Shown: in pieces, positions 14,504 through 23,232 of the stretch
Numbering within the stretch: position 1 is the stretch's first letter
Layout: every line of letters begins with the position of its first letter
Source: an uncultured Prevotella sp.
GTDB lineage: Bacteria; Bacteroidota; Bacteroidia; Bacteroidales; Bacteroidaceae
Reading direction: 5' to 3'
Length of the DNA: 64,000 bases
NCBI GenBank assembly: GCA_900771975.1
Contig: CAAGPV010000009.1
Span: 11,933-75,932 of the forward strand
The notes under the pieces: model-generated
What the model saw: the letters and a program-made list of their open reading frames with translations, nothing else
The model's database searches: none
What the model was told of the DNA's origin: nothing
Position numbers and translations under genes: made by a program

Positions 14504-17392
14504 CTATTTTCGTTCGTCATTGTTAAACTTACCACAAAGTCTTCCGTAGATGCAATTCTTACAAATATTATTGTCGTTTGTTGGTGAAAAAGAAACGTTT
14601 GGATTAAACAATTCTTCAAGAACCTTGTTCAGGTTTTCCATAAAATCATCTTTGTAGTGTAAAACGTTTTCTATATCTTTTCCACCGACCTGTATAATGG
14701 GAGAGTAGTTTTGGTTATTGGCCCGTTGAATAAAAAGTAATGCAGGTTTAACTGGTAAGCCATTAGGATTGTGCACGTTGTCTTCTTGGGCCTCTATAAG
14801 GCTATAAAGAATGGTTTGCAACAGGTAGTCGAAATGTTTTTTCTGATTATGTTTTGCTTCAAAAATTTGTTTAATGTCTGCTACGTTCAGCGTAGCATTG
14901 TATCCCGTTTTATAGTCAACAACTCTTAACGATTCATGACTGTCACCAATATTGATTTTATCAATTCGGTCTATTCTTCCTTCAATATTTACAGTTTTTC
15001 CGTTAATTTGCAACTTTTTCTTTACATCAATCTCGTGACCAATTATTTGGAAAGGAGTTAAGTCACGGTCTGTTTTCAGAAGTGTTTTCAAATAGCGTTC
15101 AATAACTTCACGGTTAATAAGTTGTAGCCCGTTGAGAATGGGTGGTTTTGTTGTTCCTTCTGGACGTTGAAACAGTTCTATATTGAAAGCTTCATTTACT
15201 GCAGAAGCAATACTTTCATTACCCTGCGACAATATTTTGTCAATGTCTGATTTGTCGATAATTTTATGCGGTAAGTATTTGTTGTAGATAATTTCAGCCG
15301 CTTTATGGAATATATTTCCGAAAAGTCTGTTGTCAATTTTGTCGTCATCAATACTGTCTGGTTCTTTTATACATGCTATGTATTTGTAAAAATACTGTAA
15401 TTTACACCTGATGTAAGTATTGATAGCTGTAGGAGAAATCGACTTCAAATTATTGATATGTTTCATGACAACAGCCTCTTTTTCAACTTTATTGATTGCC
15501 AATGTTTGTTGCTCTTGTCCACATTGAAGAGCATATAAAGGAATGGGCTGGTTATATTCTACCATCAATTGGAGCAGAAACCGGCTCATGGTTCCACGGT
15601 TTATCCCGTCTGTTGAAGTGTTGTATACGATTGTTACATCTTTTGCTCTTTGTAGCAGACGAAAAAAATAGTAACTGAAGATGGCAATTTTGTTGTCAAT
15701 TGTTGTCAGGCCATATGCTTGCCGTAAAGAGTGCGGAATAAATGACACGTCGTCTACTCCTTTTGGAAGAAACCCCTCGTTGCATGAAAGAAGAAGAACG
15801 TGGTCAAAATCAAGATTTCGAGTTTCCAGTATTCCCATGATTTGTACTCCTATTGCCGGTTCTCCATGAAATGGAATAGTTGTATTGCTGATGTGTTGCA
15901 AAATGAGTCTCTGAAGGGTTATTTTGTCAACGGTCAAGTCTCCTTCTTTTATGAGTGTGTAGAAACGGTTCAACAATTTATACATCCTGAAAATGGACTC
16001 TTGAACAAAGGGCCTGTTTTGCCTTACAACAGATGCTATCGTTTTGGCGGTTATAGCCACTAAGTCTCTTAACCATTTGCACAAACATTCTGTATAGTTG
16101 TCTGATGAGGGAAGCGTCAATAAGGATGCTTTATCACAATCGATATAAAAAAACTTGCTATTGGTAAGTTCTTCACGTAGCTTTATTAAATCTGTAGATA
16201 AATATTGCGTATAAGGATGCCTTAACACCCTATTGAGTTCGTACGATTTAAAAGCATCTCGTTGAACGAGAAAGCCTGATATTTGTAGGTCAAGTAGCAA
16301 TTGCACAAATGAGGCAATTGGTGTTTGGCTTAATGGAAACCCTAATGTGATGTTAGCTTCTTTAACAACAGGTGGAATATGATGTATGATGCTTGGCAAT
16401 AGCGATTCATTGGCTATTACTATCACCGTTTTGTTGCCGTCCTTGTAGCGATTTTCTTCTAATAGCCAATCTGTTACAAAGTGAGCTTGAAGGGTTTCTG
16501 TAGGGGCAGAGATGATTTGAAGATTCTTCTTTTTATTGAGGTTGTCATAAAGTTCTTGATCTTTGTTGTCAAGCGTGTTTGGAAATTTATCCTGCCAAAG
16601 TTCAATATATTTTCCTGCTTCATGAGGGCTTGTGTGCGTGTGTTGACCAATATGTGCATAATAGTGGTCGTAATCCCAATAGAAATAGGCGTTTCCTTCG
16701 TGCTGGATTCGGCTGAACAGTAGTTGTTCGCTTTTGTGCAAAACATTAAAGCCAACAAATAGATATTTCCTTGTAGAAAAGGAAATAGCGGGGTTTTCTG
16801 CAACCTCTCTATAGATCATGCCTTCATAGGCAAGTCCTTGTGTTTTTAATTGTATTCGGAAATTTGTGTATATGTCATACAACTTGTTCCAAACGGCAAG
16901 GAACCTTTTTTTCAAAAGACTATTGTTTTTTATGTCGGCTTGGAAGTTTTTAAAAAAGCGTTGTATGAGTGCTACTTGTTTTTCAGTTAAATAGGAAAGG
17001 TCATCCATTTCATGTATTCCTGCTAAATTCCTGAAAACTAATCGCGCATCTGCAAGATTTTTGTCGATATCGTCAAAGTCGCTTAATAGCAATTGTCCCC
17101 AACCATAGAATTGATCAAGTGTAAGCGATTCTCCTGTTATAGCAACATAACATTTGTATAATTCGCAAATTGCTTTTAATGGGTCTGCTATTATCAAGTC
17201 ACTATGAGCTTGAAACAAGTCATTGATTGAAATATAAGAAGGAGACCATATTGGTTTGTCATAAATTTCAACAAGTCTTTGATTTAGAAATAGTGCAGCT
17301 CGTTTGTTTGGAAAAACTATGGTGACATTGGATAGCTGATTGCCAAACTTGTTTATAATATCAGAAGCTACTGCTGAAAGAAATGTTTTCAT
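14504..17392 (-). CDS. AddB-like exonuclease subunit (PD-(D/E)XK)
   Basis: A 962-residue subunit of an AddAB-type helicase-nuclease that processes double-strand breaks for recombination. The N-terminus has a degenerate nucleotide-binding loop (IVFPNKRAALFLNQRL). The C-terminal nuclease domain shows EGRIDRID and LRVVDYKTGYN (about residues 820-870), the PD-(D/E)XK core. A Cys near SPTAINTYIRCKLQYFYKYI and the terminal CKNCIYGRLC would supply the four ligands of the AddB iron-sulfur cluster. The ATG at 17392 overlaps the addA stop as ATGA, so the longer 12-codon extension is not needed. The two subunits are translationally coupled. Confidence 0.85.
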   Translation of the reverse strand: MKTFLSAVASDIINKFGNQLSNVTIVFPNKRAALFLNQRLVEIYDKPIWSPSYISINDLFQAHSDLIIADPLKAICELYKCYVAITGESLTLDQFYGWGQLLLSDFDDIDKNLADARLVFRNLAGIHEMDDLSYLTEKQVALIQRFFKNFQADIKNNSLLKKRFLAVWNKLYDIYTNFRIQLKTQGLAYEGMIYREVAENPAISFSTRKYLFVGFNVLHKSEQLLFSRIQHEGNAYFYWDYDHYYAHIGQHTHTSPHEAGKYIELWQDKFPNTLDNKDQELYDNLNKKKNLQIISAPTETLQAHFVTDWLLEENRYKDGNKTVIVIANESLLPSIIHHIPPVVKEANITLGFPLSQTPIASFVQLLLDLQISGFLVQRDAFKSYELNRVLRHPYTQYLSTDLIKLREELTNSKFFYIDCDKASLLTLPSSDNYTECLCKWLRDLVAITAKTIASVVRQNRPFVQESIFRMYKLLNRFYTLIKEGDLTVDKITLQRLILQHISNTTIPFHGEPAIGVQIMGILETRNLDFDHVLLLSCNEGFLPKGVDDVSFIPHSLRQAYGLTTIDNKIAIFSYYFFRLLQRAKDVTIVYNTSTDGINRGTMSRFLLQLMVEYNQPIPLYALQCGQEQQTLAINKVEKEAVVMKHINNLKSISPTAINTYIRCKLQYFYKYIACIKEPDSIDDDKIDNRLFGNIFHKAAEIIYNKYLPHKIIDKSDIDKILSQGNESIASAVNEAFNIELFQRPEGTTKPPILNGLQLINREVIERYLKTLLKTDRDLTPFQIIGHEIDVKKKLQINGKTVNIEGRIDRIDKINIGDSHESLRVVDYKTGYNATLNVADIKQIFEAKHNQKKHFDYLLQTILYSLIEAQEDNVHNPNGLPVKPALLFIQRANNQNYSPIIQVGGKDIENVLHYKDDFMENLNKVLEELFNPNVSFSPTNDNNICKNCIYGRLCGKFNNDERK

Positions 17393-20300
17393 CTTACGTT
17401 TACTATTTGTTTTGTAGGAACATACCATAAGTAGCCTTTAACATTTTTATGCCCCATCTGTTTCAACAATTGCATATATTGGTTAACTTGTTTTTTGTGT
17501 TCATTCAGCGGCTTGCCAAATTTGTAATCGATGACGATAGTTTCCTTTCCGTCTGTGATTACCCTATCAGGACGCCGTTCAACAACAGGTCCTTCTTTAT
17601 CGTCTTTTGTCAATATACTACATTCGGTAAATACCCTCCACTTTTTGTCAAACCATTCTTTAGCTATTGGAATGTTGACATCATTGTAGAGTTCTTTATA
17701 GGTTTGTTCATCTGCGTCTAACAACCCTTCCTGTTTAAGGCGTTCAATAGCAGGCGCAAGGTCATTGAGCGTTTGTACGTTGGCAAGCAAATTGTGAAGT
17801 ATGGTTCCTTTTTGTATATAAGAGGTATGACCGTTATCAACTTCTTTGTCTGCAGAAAACTGTAAGCTTTCGTTACTTTGTCTAAACTGTATCAGATTGT
17901 TGTTAATGTAATTTTTGAACGATTTGAGTTTCTTTGATATTGGCTTTTGTTCAAAAATGTTTTGGGACGATACAGTACTTTTCTTAGGTTGTAATAACGT
18001 GCCTACATGTCCATAGGTGAAAGTCAAGTTTTCGTCTTCTTCTTTTATGGTAGCAGCCTTTAAATCAACAACAATAGCGTTTATGGTTTTTTCAACAAGT
18101 GTGCTTCTGTATTGTTTGTTTGCGGATGTTTTTTCATGTCTTTCCCCAATAATATACAAACCTTCTCTGGCCCTTGTGAATGCTACATATAGCAAATTCA
18201 GATTATCTACGATATTAAGGAGGTGCTCTTGTTGGTAATCGCTCTCATATATTGAGCCTTGTAATTTCGACGTTGAATAGTCTATTGGTATTATTGGGAG
18301 AATATTAAATGGCTTTTCTTTTTTTTGCTGGCACCAAATAATGCCGTTTTGTTCCAAACTCCAATCACAGAAGGGAATAATGACATGCCTAAATTCCAAT
18401 CCCTTGCTTTTGTGGATGGTTATAATGCGTATGCCATTGGTAAGGTTGTTCTGTATGGATATCTTGTGTAAATTTTCATCCCAATATTTGATAAATCCTC
18501 CGATATCAGCAGAATTGTTCAACACAAAATCTGTTACAAAATCATTAAACGTACAGATGTATGAATTTTCATTTGACAATTGTTCCAATGAAAAGATATC
18601 ATATATCTGTGCGATAAGCTCTGCTATTGACAATTCGTTAAGTTGGCTTAAATGCTTGGTAAAAGCATCGGGAAGAAAAGAATTTAATTTGATGTTTTGC
18701 TCTTCTATGCTAAAAGGTGATGTTGTAACCAATAGTGTACTGTCTGGTAGAATCTTTTTGAGAACGTAACATTGATAGTACTTTACAAGTTCGGCTTTGG
18801 CAAGTGTGTCTTTTTTGTTTAGAAGGACCCTAAGTGCCGACATAATCAGGCGGACTGCAATGGATGCATCTAACCTAAAAGCATCATCTGAGATGAAATT
18901 GATGCCGTGCGTTGCAAAGTATTCTTCGTTGGCCAATGCTGAAGCAATGGCCGGTATGTCTTTATTTGTCCTTAAAAGTATGGCAATATCGTTAACAGCA
19001 GTACCTTTTTCAAGTAGCATTACTATAAATTGTTTTACTTTTTGAAGGGTGTTGTTATATACGTTTTCTTCTTTTTTCAGAAGCTCTATTTTAACATATC
19101 CATGTTGTCCTTTCTTGTTTGGGACTTGTTCAACATCCGAATAAGCAGATATGATTTGTTCGTTATATGGAATTTTTTGGGCTTTTAATTGCTCGGCTTC
19201 AATTTCTGCAGCTTTTGAAAAAAAAGCATTGTTGAAAAGAACGATATTCTCTTCAGAACGATAGTTTGTGGAAAGGCATTTTATGTCTGTTTGATAATCG
19301 GGCTTCATATTATTGAGCAAAGTCCAATCACCTGAACGCCATCGATATATGCTTTGTTTTACATCGCCAACAATAAGTGAGTGTGAACCTTCTTGAGAAA
19401 GGCAATTGTCAAGTAGAACTTTAAAGTTAGCCCATTGTGTAGTGCTTGTGTCTTGGAATTCGTCAATCATTATATGCCGCAGGCGACTTCCAATTTTCTC
19501 GAAGATGAAAGGTGAGTCATTACCATCTATCATTTCTCTTAAAACATCTTGGGTATTGCTTAGTTGAAATCTATTGGAATTTCTGTTGACTTCATCAACA
19601 GCGTTTTCGATGGATTTCAATAACTGAAGCTGATTGAGATGTCGTATTGTAAGGGCTGTTGAAATAAATGGTTTCCAAAGTGACAGCCTGTTTTCCTCTG
19701 CCGATTTCAGTTCCGAACTTAAATAGGATTTTGCAAACGAAGTGAGACGAGTTGTTTCTGGCGTATTCTTTTTTACCCATTTAGAGGGATCTGCAATAGC
19801 TTCCGCATCGCGTTTCCTGGTTGGAGTGTTGTCTATTAGCCCATTTGCTCGACTTTTTATATATTTAAGCACACTCGAACGTTCTCCGTAACTAAACAAT
19901 TCATAATTGTCGAAGCCCTCTTTCTCTATATTCAATAATATTTTTTTGTAGGGCGTGGTTATGCATTGTTGGATAACAACCTTTTTGGAAAGTAATAATT
20001 TACGGTAATTTGAGAACCAATGTGGGGTAGAGGTTAATGATGTAAGTTCTTCTCGATGTTTATGATAGATGTCTTTAAAGATATTATTACCAAATTCTTT
20101 GATTTTGGAAATAATATTCCAGTTGCGGTCTTCGTTGATATTTGTTTCTATGTATTCCTGTATCCACTTTAGGAGTTCTTGCCCAGGTTCTAAGTTCTCT
20201 ATCATCTTGTCAACGGCTTCTTCCTCTATTTCTTTGTCGTTGAGACCGATTTTCAGGTTGGCTGTGAGGTTTAATTCATGGGCTAAATTTCGCAATATGC

Positions 20301-20652
20301 TTTGAAAAAATGCGTCTATAGTAAGTATGCGGAAATAGTTGTAGTTGTGAACTAATAGCGAAAGTGCTATTTTTGCATTCTTTTGAATGACAGGCGTTGG
20401 CAGACAGGTCTGTTCCTTAATTTTTTGGAGATAAGGGTCTGAGTCCTGATAATTATTTGCTAAGCCGCTTAGTTGAGAAAGAATTCTCATTTTCATTTCG
20501 TCGGTTGCCTTGTTTGTAAAAGTAACAGCAAGGATGTCTTTGTAGCTGTCGGGATTAAGAACAAGCAAAGAAATGAAATCAACAGCGAGTTGGAAAGTCT
20601 TTCCAGAACCCGCTGATGCTTTATAAATGGTAAGTGGCTTGTGTTTGTCCAC
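17389..20652 (-). CDS. AddA/RecB-like UvrD-family helicase-nuclease
   Basis: A 1087-residue superfamily 1 helicase. Walker A is IYKASAGSGKTFQLAV (about residues 9-24), VTFTNKATDEMK is motif Ia, MIDEFQDTSTTQW is Walker B/motif II, LIVGDVKQSIYRWRSGD is motif III, and TIHKSKGLEFRHVI with LNLLYVAFTRAREGLYII are motifs V and VI. The C-terminal RRPDRVITDGKETIVIDYKF is the nuclease core. With AddB it forms the RecBCD-equivalent enzyme for double-strand break repair. It starts 3 bp after the thrC stop, so a DNA-repair enzyme is placed in a threonine-biosynthesis operon. Confidence 0.88.
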   Translation of the reverse strand: MDKHKPLTIYKASAGSGKTFQLAVDFISLLVLNPDSYKDILAVTFTNKATDEMKMRILSQLSGLANNYQDSDPYLQKIKEQTCLPTPVIQKNAKIALSLLVHNYNYFRILTIDAFFQSILRNLAHELNLTANLKIGLNDKEIEEEAVDKMIENLEPGQELLKWIQEYIETNINEDRNWNIISKIKEFGNNIFKDIYHKHREELTSLTSTPHWFSNYRKLLLSKKVVIQQCITTPYKKILLNIEKEGFDNYELFSYGERSSVLKYIKSRANGLIDNTPTRKRDAEAIADPSKWVKKNTPETTRLTSFAKSYLSSELKSAEENRLSLWKPFISTALTIRHLNQLQLLKSIENAVDEVNRNSNRFQLSNTQDVLREMIDGNDSPFIFEKIGSRLRHIMIDEFQDTSTTQWANFKVLLDNCLSQEGSHSLIVGDVKQSIYRWRSGDWTLLNNMKPDYQTDIKCLSTNYRSEENIVLFNNAFFSKAAEIEAEQLKAQKIPYNEQIISAYSDVEQVPNKKGQHGYVKIELLKKEENVYNNTLQKVKQFIVMLLEKGTAVNDIAILLRTNKDIPAIASALANEEYFATHGINFISDDAFRLDASIAVRLIMSALRVLLNKKDTLAKAELVKYYQCYVLKKILPDSTLLVTTSPFSIEEQNIKLNSFLPDAFTKHLSQLNELSIAELIAQIYDIFSLEQLSNENSYICTFNDFVTDFVLNNSADIGGFIKYWDENLHKISIQNNLTNGIRIITIHKSKGLEFRHVIIPFCDWSLEQNGIIWCQQKKEKPFNILPIIPIDYSTSKLQGSIYESDYQQEHLLNIVDNLNLLYVAFTRAREGLYIIGERHEKTSANKQYRSTLVEKTINAIVVDLKAATIKEEDENLTFTYGHVGTLLQPKKSTVSSQNIFEQKPISKKLKSFKNYINNNLIQFRQSNESLQFSADKEVDNGHTSYIQKGTILHNLLANVQTLNDLAPAIERLKQEGLLDADEQTYKELYNDVNIPIAKEWFDKKWRVFTECSILTKDDKEGPVVERRPDRVITDGKETIVIDYKFGKPLNEHKKQVNQYMQLLKQMGHKNVKGYLWYVPTKQIVNVR

Positions 20653-20655
20653 TAT

Positions 20656-21972
20656 TTATTGTTGAAGAAGAAAGTTTTTAAAAACGCTAAAATCGTTGGG
20701 TAAGTCTATCACTTGCCGTTCGTTTTTCATAAATGCTTTAAGCCTTTCGGGTATCGCTAAGTTTATTGATAAAATGTCGTCCACCTTCTCTTTAAATTTT
20801 GCAGGGTGAGCTGTTTCCAAAAAAACGCCGATTTCGTCTGGCTTTAATGCGTCTTTTAGTGCTTGATATCCACAAGCTCCATGTGGGTCAAGCACATAGT
20901 TGTTTGCCTTATAGCAATTGCGCATAGCTGACTTTATTTGTTCGTCATCATAGGTTTCTCCACTTACAATATTTTTTATTTGTTTCCAGGAATGATTATA
21001 AAGATCCAATATTCTTGCAAAATTTGAAGGGTTGCCAACATCCATTGCGTTAGCTAACGTGGCAATAGATGGTTGTGGCTTATATTCTCCGGACTTTAGA
21101 TAGTTGTAAAAAATGTCATTTGCGTTATTGGCAGCGATAAAACGTTTGATAGGCAGTCCCATGCGTTTGGCAATAAATCCAGCAGTTATATTTCCAAAAT
21201 TACCAGAGGGAACACACATGACAAGATTGGAAGCTTGGCTGGGAGAACACTTTTTGAGTTGTGAATAAGCATAAAAATAGTAGAACGATTGTGGCAAAAA
21301 GCGCGCTACGTTAATGCTGTTTGCAGATGTCAATATCATTTTATGGTTGAGTTCTTCGTCCATAAATGCGTTTTTGACTAATGCTTGACAGTCGTCAAAT
21401 ACTCCGTCAACCTCGATGGCTGTGATGTTTCTTCCTAATGTGGTAAATTGTGATTCTTGAATTTTGCTGACTTTTCCCTTTGGATAAAGTATGAAAACAT
21501 GTATACCATCAACTCCCAAGAAACCGTTTGCAACAGCAGAACCAGTATCTCCGCTGGTAGCGGTCAAGACATTTACGGTAGCTTTGGTTTGATAGATGCC
21601 TTTATGAATGAAGTATTGTAAAAGCCTTGCCATAAAGCGAGCCCCCACATCTTTAAAAGCTAATGTAGGGCCATGAAAAAGCTCAAGCGAATAAATGTTG
21701 TTTTCTACTTTTGTTAAAGGAATTTCAAATGACAATGTGTCATTAACGATTCTTTTCAAATCTTCATCCTCTATGTCAAGGTTGAAAAGAGCCTTTGCTA
21801 CTTCATAGGCAATTTCCTGTAAAGATAAGTTTTCGATATTGTCAAAGAAAGAAGTTGGAAGCTCAGGAACTCTTTCGGGCATGTAAAGTCCTTTGTCTTC
21901 AGCCAATCCCTTTGTAACCGCTTTTGCAAGAGTAGCAATAGGAGCTTTATGGTTTGTGCTATAATATTTCAT
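20656..21972 (-). CDS. thrC: Threonine synthase
   Basis: A 438-residue PLP enzyme that converts O-phosphohomoserine to threonine. MKYYSTNHKAPIATLAKAV is the usual start for this family; the 29-residue upstream extension lies in the 3' end of the preceding gene, so ATG 21972 is used. GPTLAFKDVGARFMARL contains the PLP-binding lysine (about residue 110), and ATSGDTGSAVANGF and VPSGNFGNITAGF are cofactor-contact motifs. It is third in the thrA-apgM-thrC order. Confidence 0.94.
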   Translation of the reverse strand: MKYYSTNHKAPIATLAKAVTKGLAEDKGLYMPERVPELPTSFFDNIENLSLQEIAYEVAKALFNLDIEDEDLKRIVNDTLSFEIPLTKVENNIYSLELFHGPTLAFKDVGARFMARLLQYFIHKGIYQTKATVNVLTATSGDTGSAVANGFLGVDGIHVFILYPKGKVSKIQESQFTTLGRNITAIEVDGVFDDCQALVKNAFMDEELNHKMILTSANSINVARFLPQSFYYFYAYSQLKKCSPSQASNLVMCVPSGNFGNITAGFIAKRMGLPIKRFIAANNANDIFYNYLKSGEYKPQPSIATLANAMDVGNPSNFARILDLYNHSWKQIKNIVSGETYDDEQIKSAMRNCYKANNYVLDPHGACGYQALKDALKPDEIGVFLETAHPAKFKEKVDDILSINLAIPERLKAFMKNERQVIDLPNDFSVFKNFLLQQ

Positions 21973-21992
21973 AAAAATGTTTTTATTCGTAT

Positions 21993-23219
21993 TTATTCTT
22001 TCATAAATGCATTCATAAATTCTGAAAGATGGAGCAATCCGTAAGAGCCAAGAGAACAACTTGTTTCGTCATAGACTTGAACGTCGTCAGGAAGAATTCC
22101 TTTATGCCAAATAAGAAAAGGAACAGGCTCGTCGACGTGGGTGCGAATCTCTACGGGGGTAGGATGGTCGGGTAGGATGGCCATACAGACCGGCTCTTCC
22201 CATTGTCTTATTTCGCGATAGATAGGTTCTACCACTCTGTGCTCTAAAGCATCTATGGCTTGTAGCTTGAGTTGTAGGTCTCCATCGTGACCAGCTTCAT
22301 CGGTTGCCTCAAGATGTAAGAATACAAAGTCTTTATTATATAGTTCATTTAAAGCTGCTTGAGTTTTTCCTTCATAATTTGTATAGGCTGTACCTGTGAC
22401 TCGTGGAACATTAACTACGTCAAGCCCTGCGTAGTGGCCGATTCCCTTTATAAGGTCAACCGCAGAAATGACACTACCTCTTTTAATTTGTGGGAAAATG
22501 GTTCGAAGGGGTTTCATGGCTGGTCTATAACCTCCTCCCCATGGCCAAATGCTGTTTGCCGGTATGCTCCTATCTTTATTGAAAGGGTGGTTAGACAATA
22601 ATTTTTGTGATTCTTTTACTAAGTGGTTAAGTAAATCGGCAGTTTGTTGTGGGCTCATACGTGTTGTACTTGCCTCTTGGAAATTACTTTCAGGACGGGT
22701 CAGTAATGGCTGCCAAGGCTCGTTGGGATGGTCGTGTGGGCCGACACAAAAGATGTGCTTGTTGCCCCCTTTTATTATAAGTAAATTTCTGTATTGGGTG
22801 CCCGTAACAAAACGAATTTGCTCATTTCCTAATTTTTGGTTTAGATAATCGATCAAGACTTCGCTTTCTTTTGTTTCAAGATGGCCACCATGGTGATTTT
22901 CAATTTTTCCATCCCTGATAGTAATGAAATTGCAACGTAATGCTAAATCGTCTGCTTCTAATTCGTATCCGATGGATGCGGCTTCAAGCGGCCCTCTGCC
23001 CTCATAAACTTGATTGAGATCGTATCCAAGAATTGCAGTATTTGCAACTTCCGAACCTGGATAAAACCCTTTGGGTATGGTTTGCAACCGTCCGGTTTTT
23101 CCTTTTTTTGCAAGCATATCCATATAAGGAGTGTCTGCATATTGCAAAGGAGTGAGCCCGCCCAAATGGGCCACAGCATGATCTGCCATTCCGTCTGCAA
23201 GAATTATAATATGCTTCAT
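21993..23219 (-). CDS. ApgM-family phosphatase/mutase, likely homoserine kinase of this operon
   Basis: A 408-residue alkaline-phosphatase-superfamily protein annotated in relatives as cofactor-independent phosphoglycerate mutase. Metal-binding residues lie in IILADGMADH, GSEVANTAILGYD, LEATDEAGHDGD and ILPDHPTPVEIRTH. The operon has aspartokinase/homoserine dehydrogenase and threonine synthase but no GHMP homoserine kinase, and this gene occupies the missing position. Genetic fitness work in Bacteroides has assigned this family as the homoserine kinase; applying that here is by homology and context. It starts 13 bp after the thrA stop. Confidence 0.82.
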   Translation of the reverse strand: MKHIIILADGMADHAVAHLGGLTPLQYADTPYMDMLAKKGKTGRLQTIPKGFYPGSEVANTAILGYDLNQVYEGRGPLEAASIGYELEADDLALRCNFITIRDGKIENHHGGHLETKESEVLIDYLNQKLGNEQIRFVTGTQYRNLLIIKGGNKHIFCVGPHDHPNEPWQPLLTRPESNFQEASTTRMSPQQTADLLNHLVKESQKLLSNHPFNKDRSIPANSIWPWGGGYRPAMKPLRTIFPQIKRGSVISAVDLIKGIGHYAGLDVVNVPRVTGTAYTNYEGKTQAALNELYNKDFVFLHLEATDEAGHDGDLQLKLQAIDALEHRVVEPIYREIRQWEEPVCMAILPDHPTPVEIRTHVDEPVPFLIWHKGILPDDVQVYDETSCSLGSYGLLHLSEFMNAFMKE

Positions 23220-23232
23220 ATAGATTACGTTT

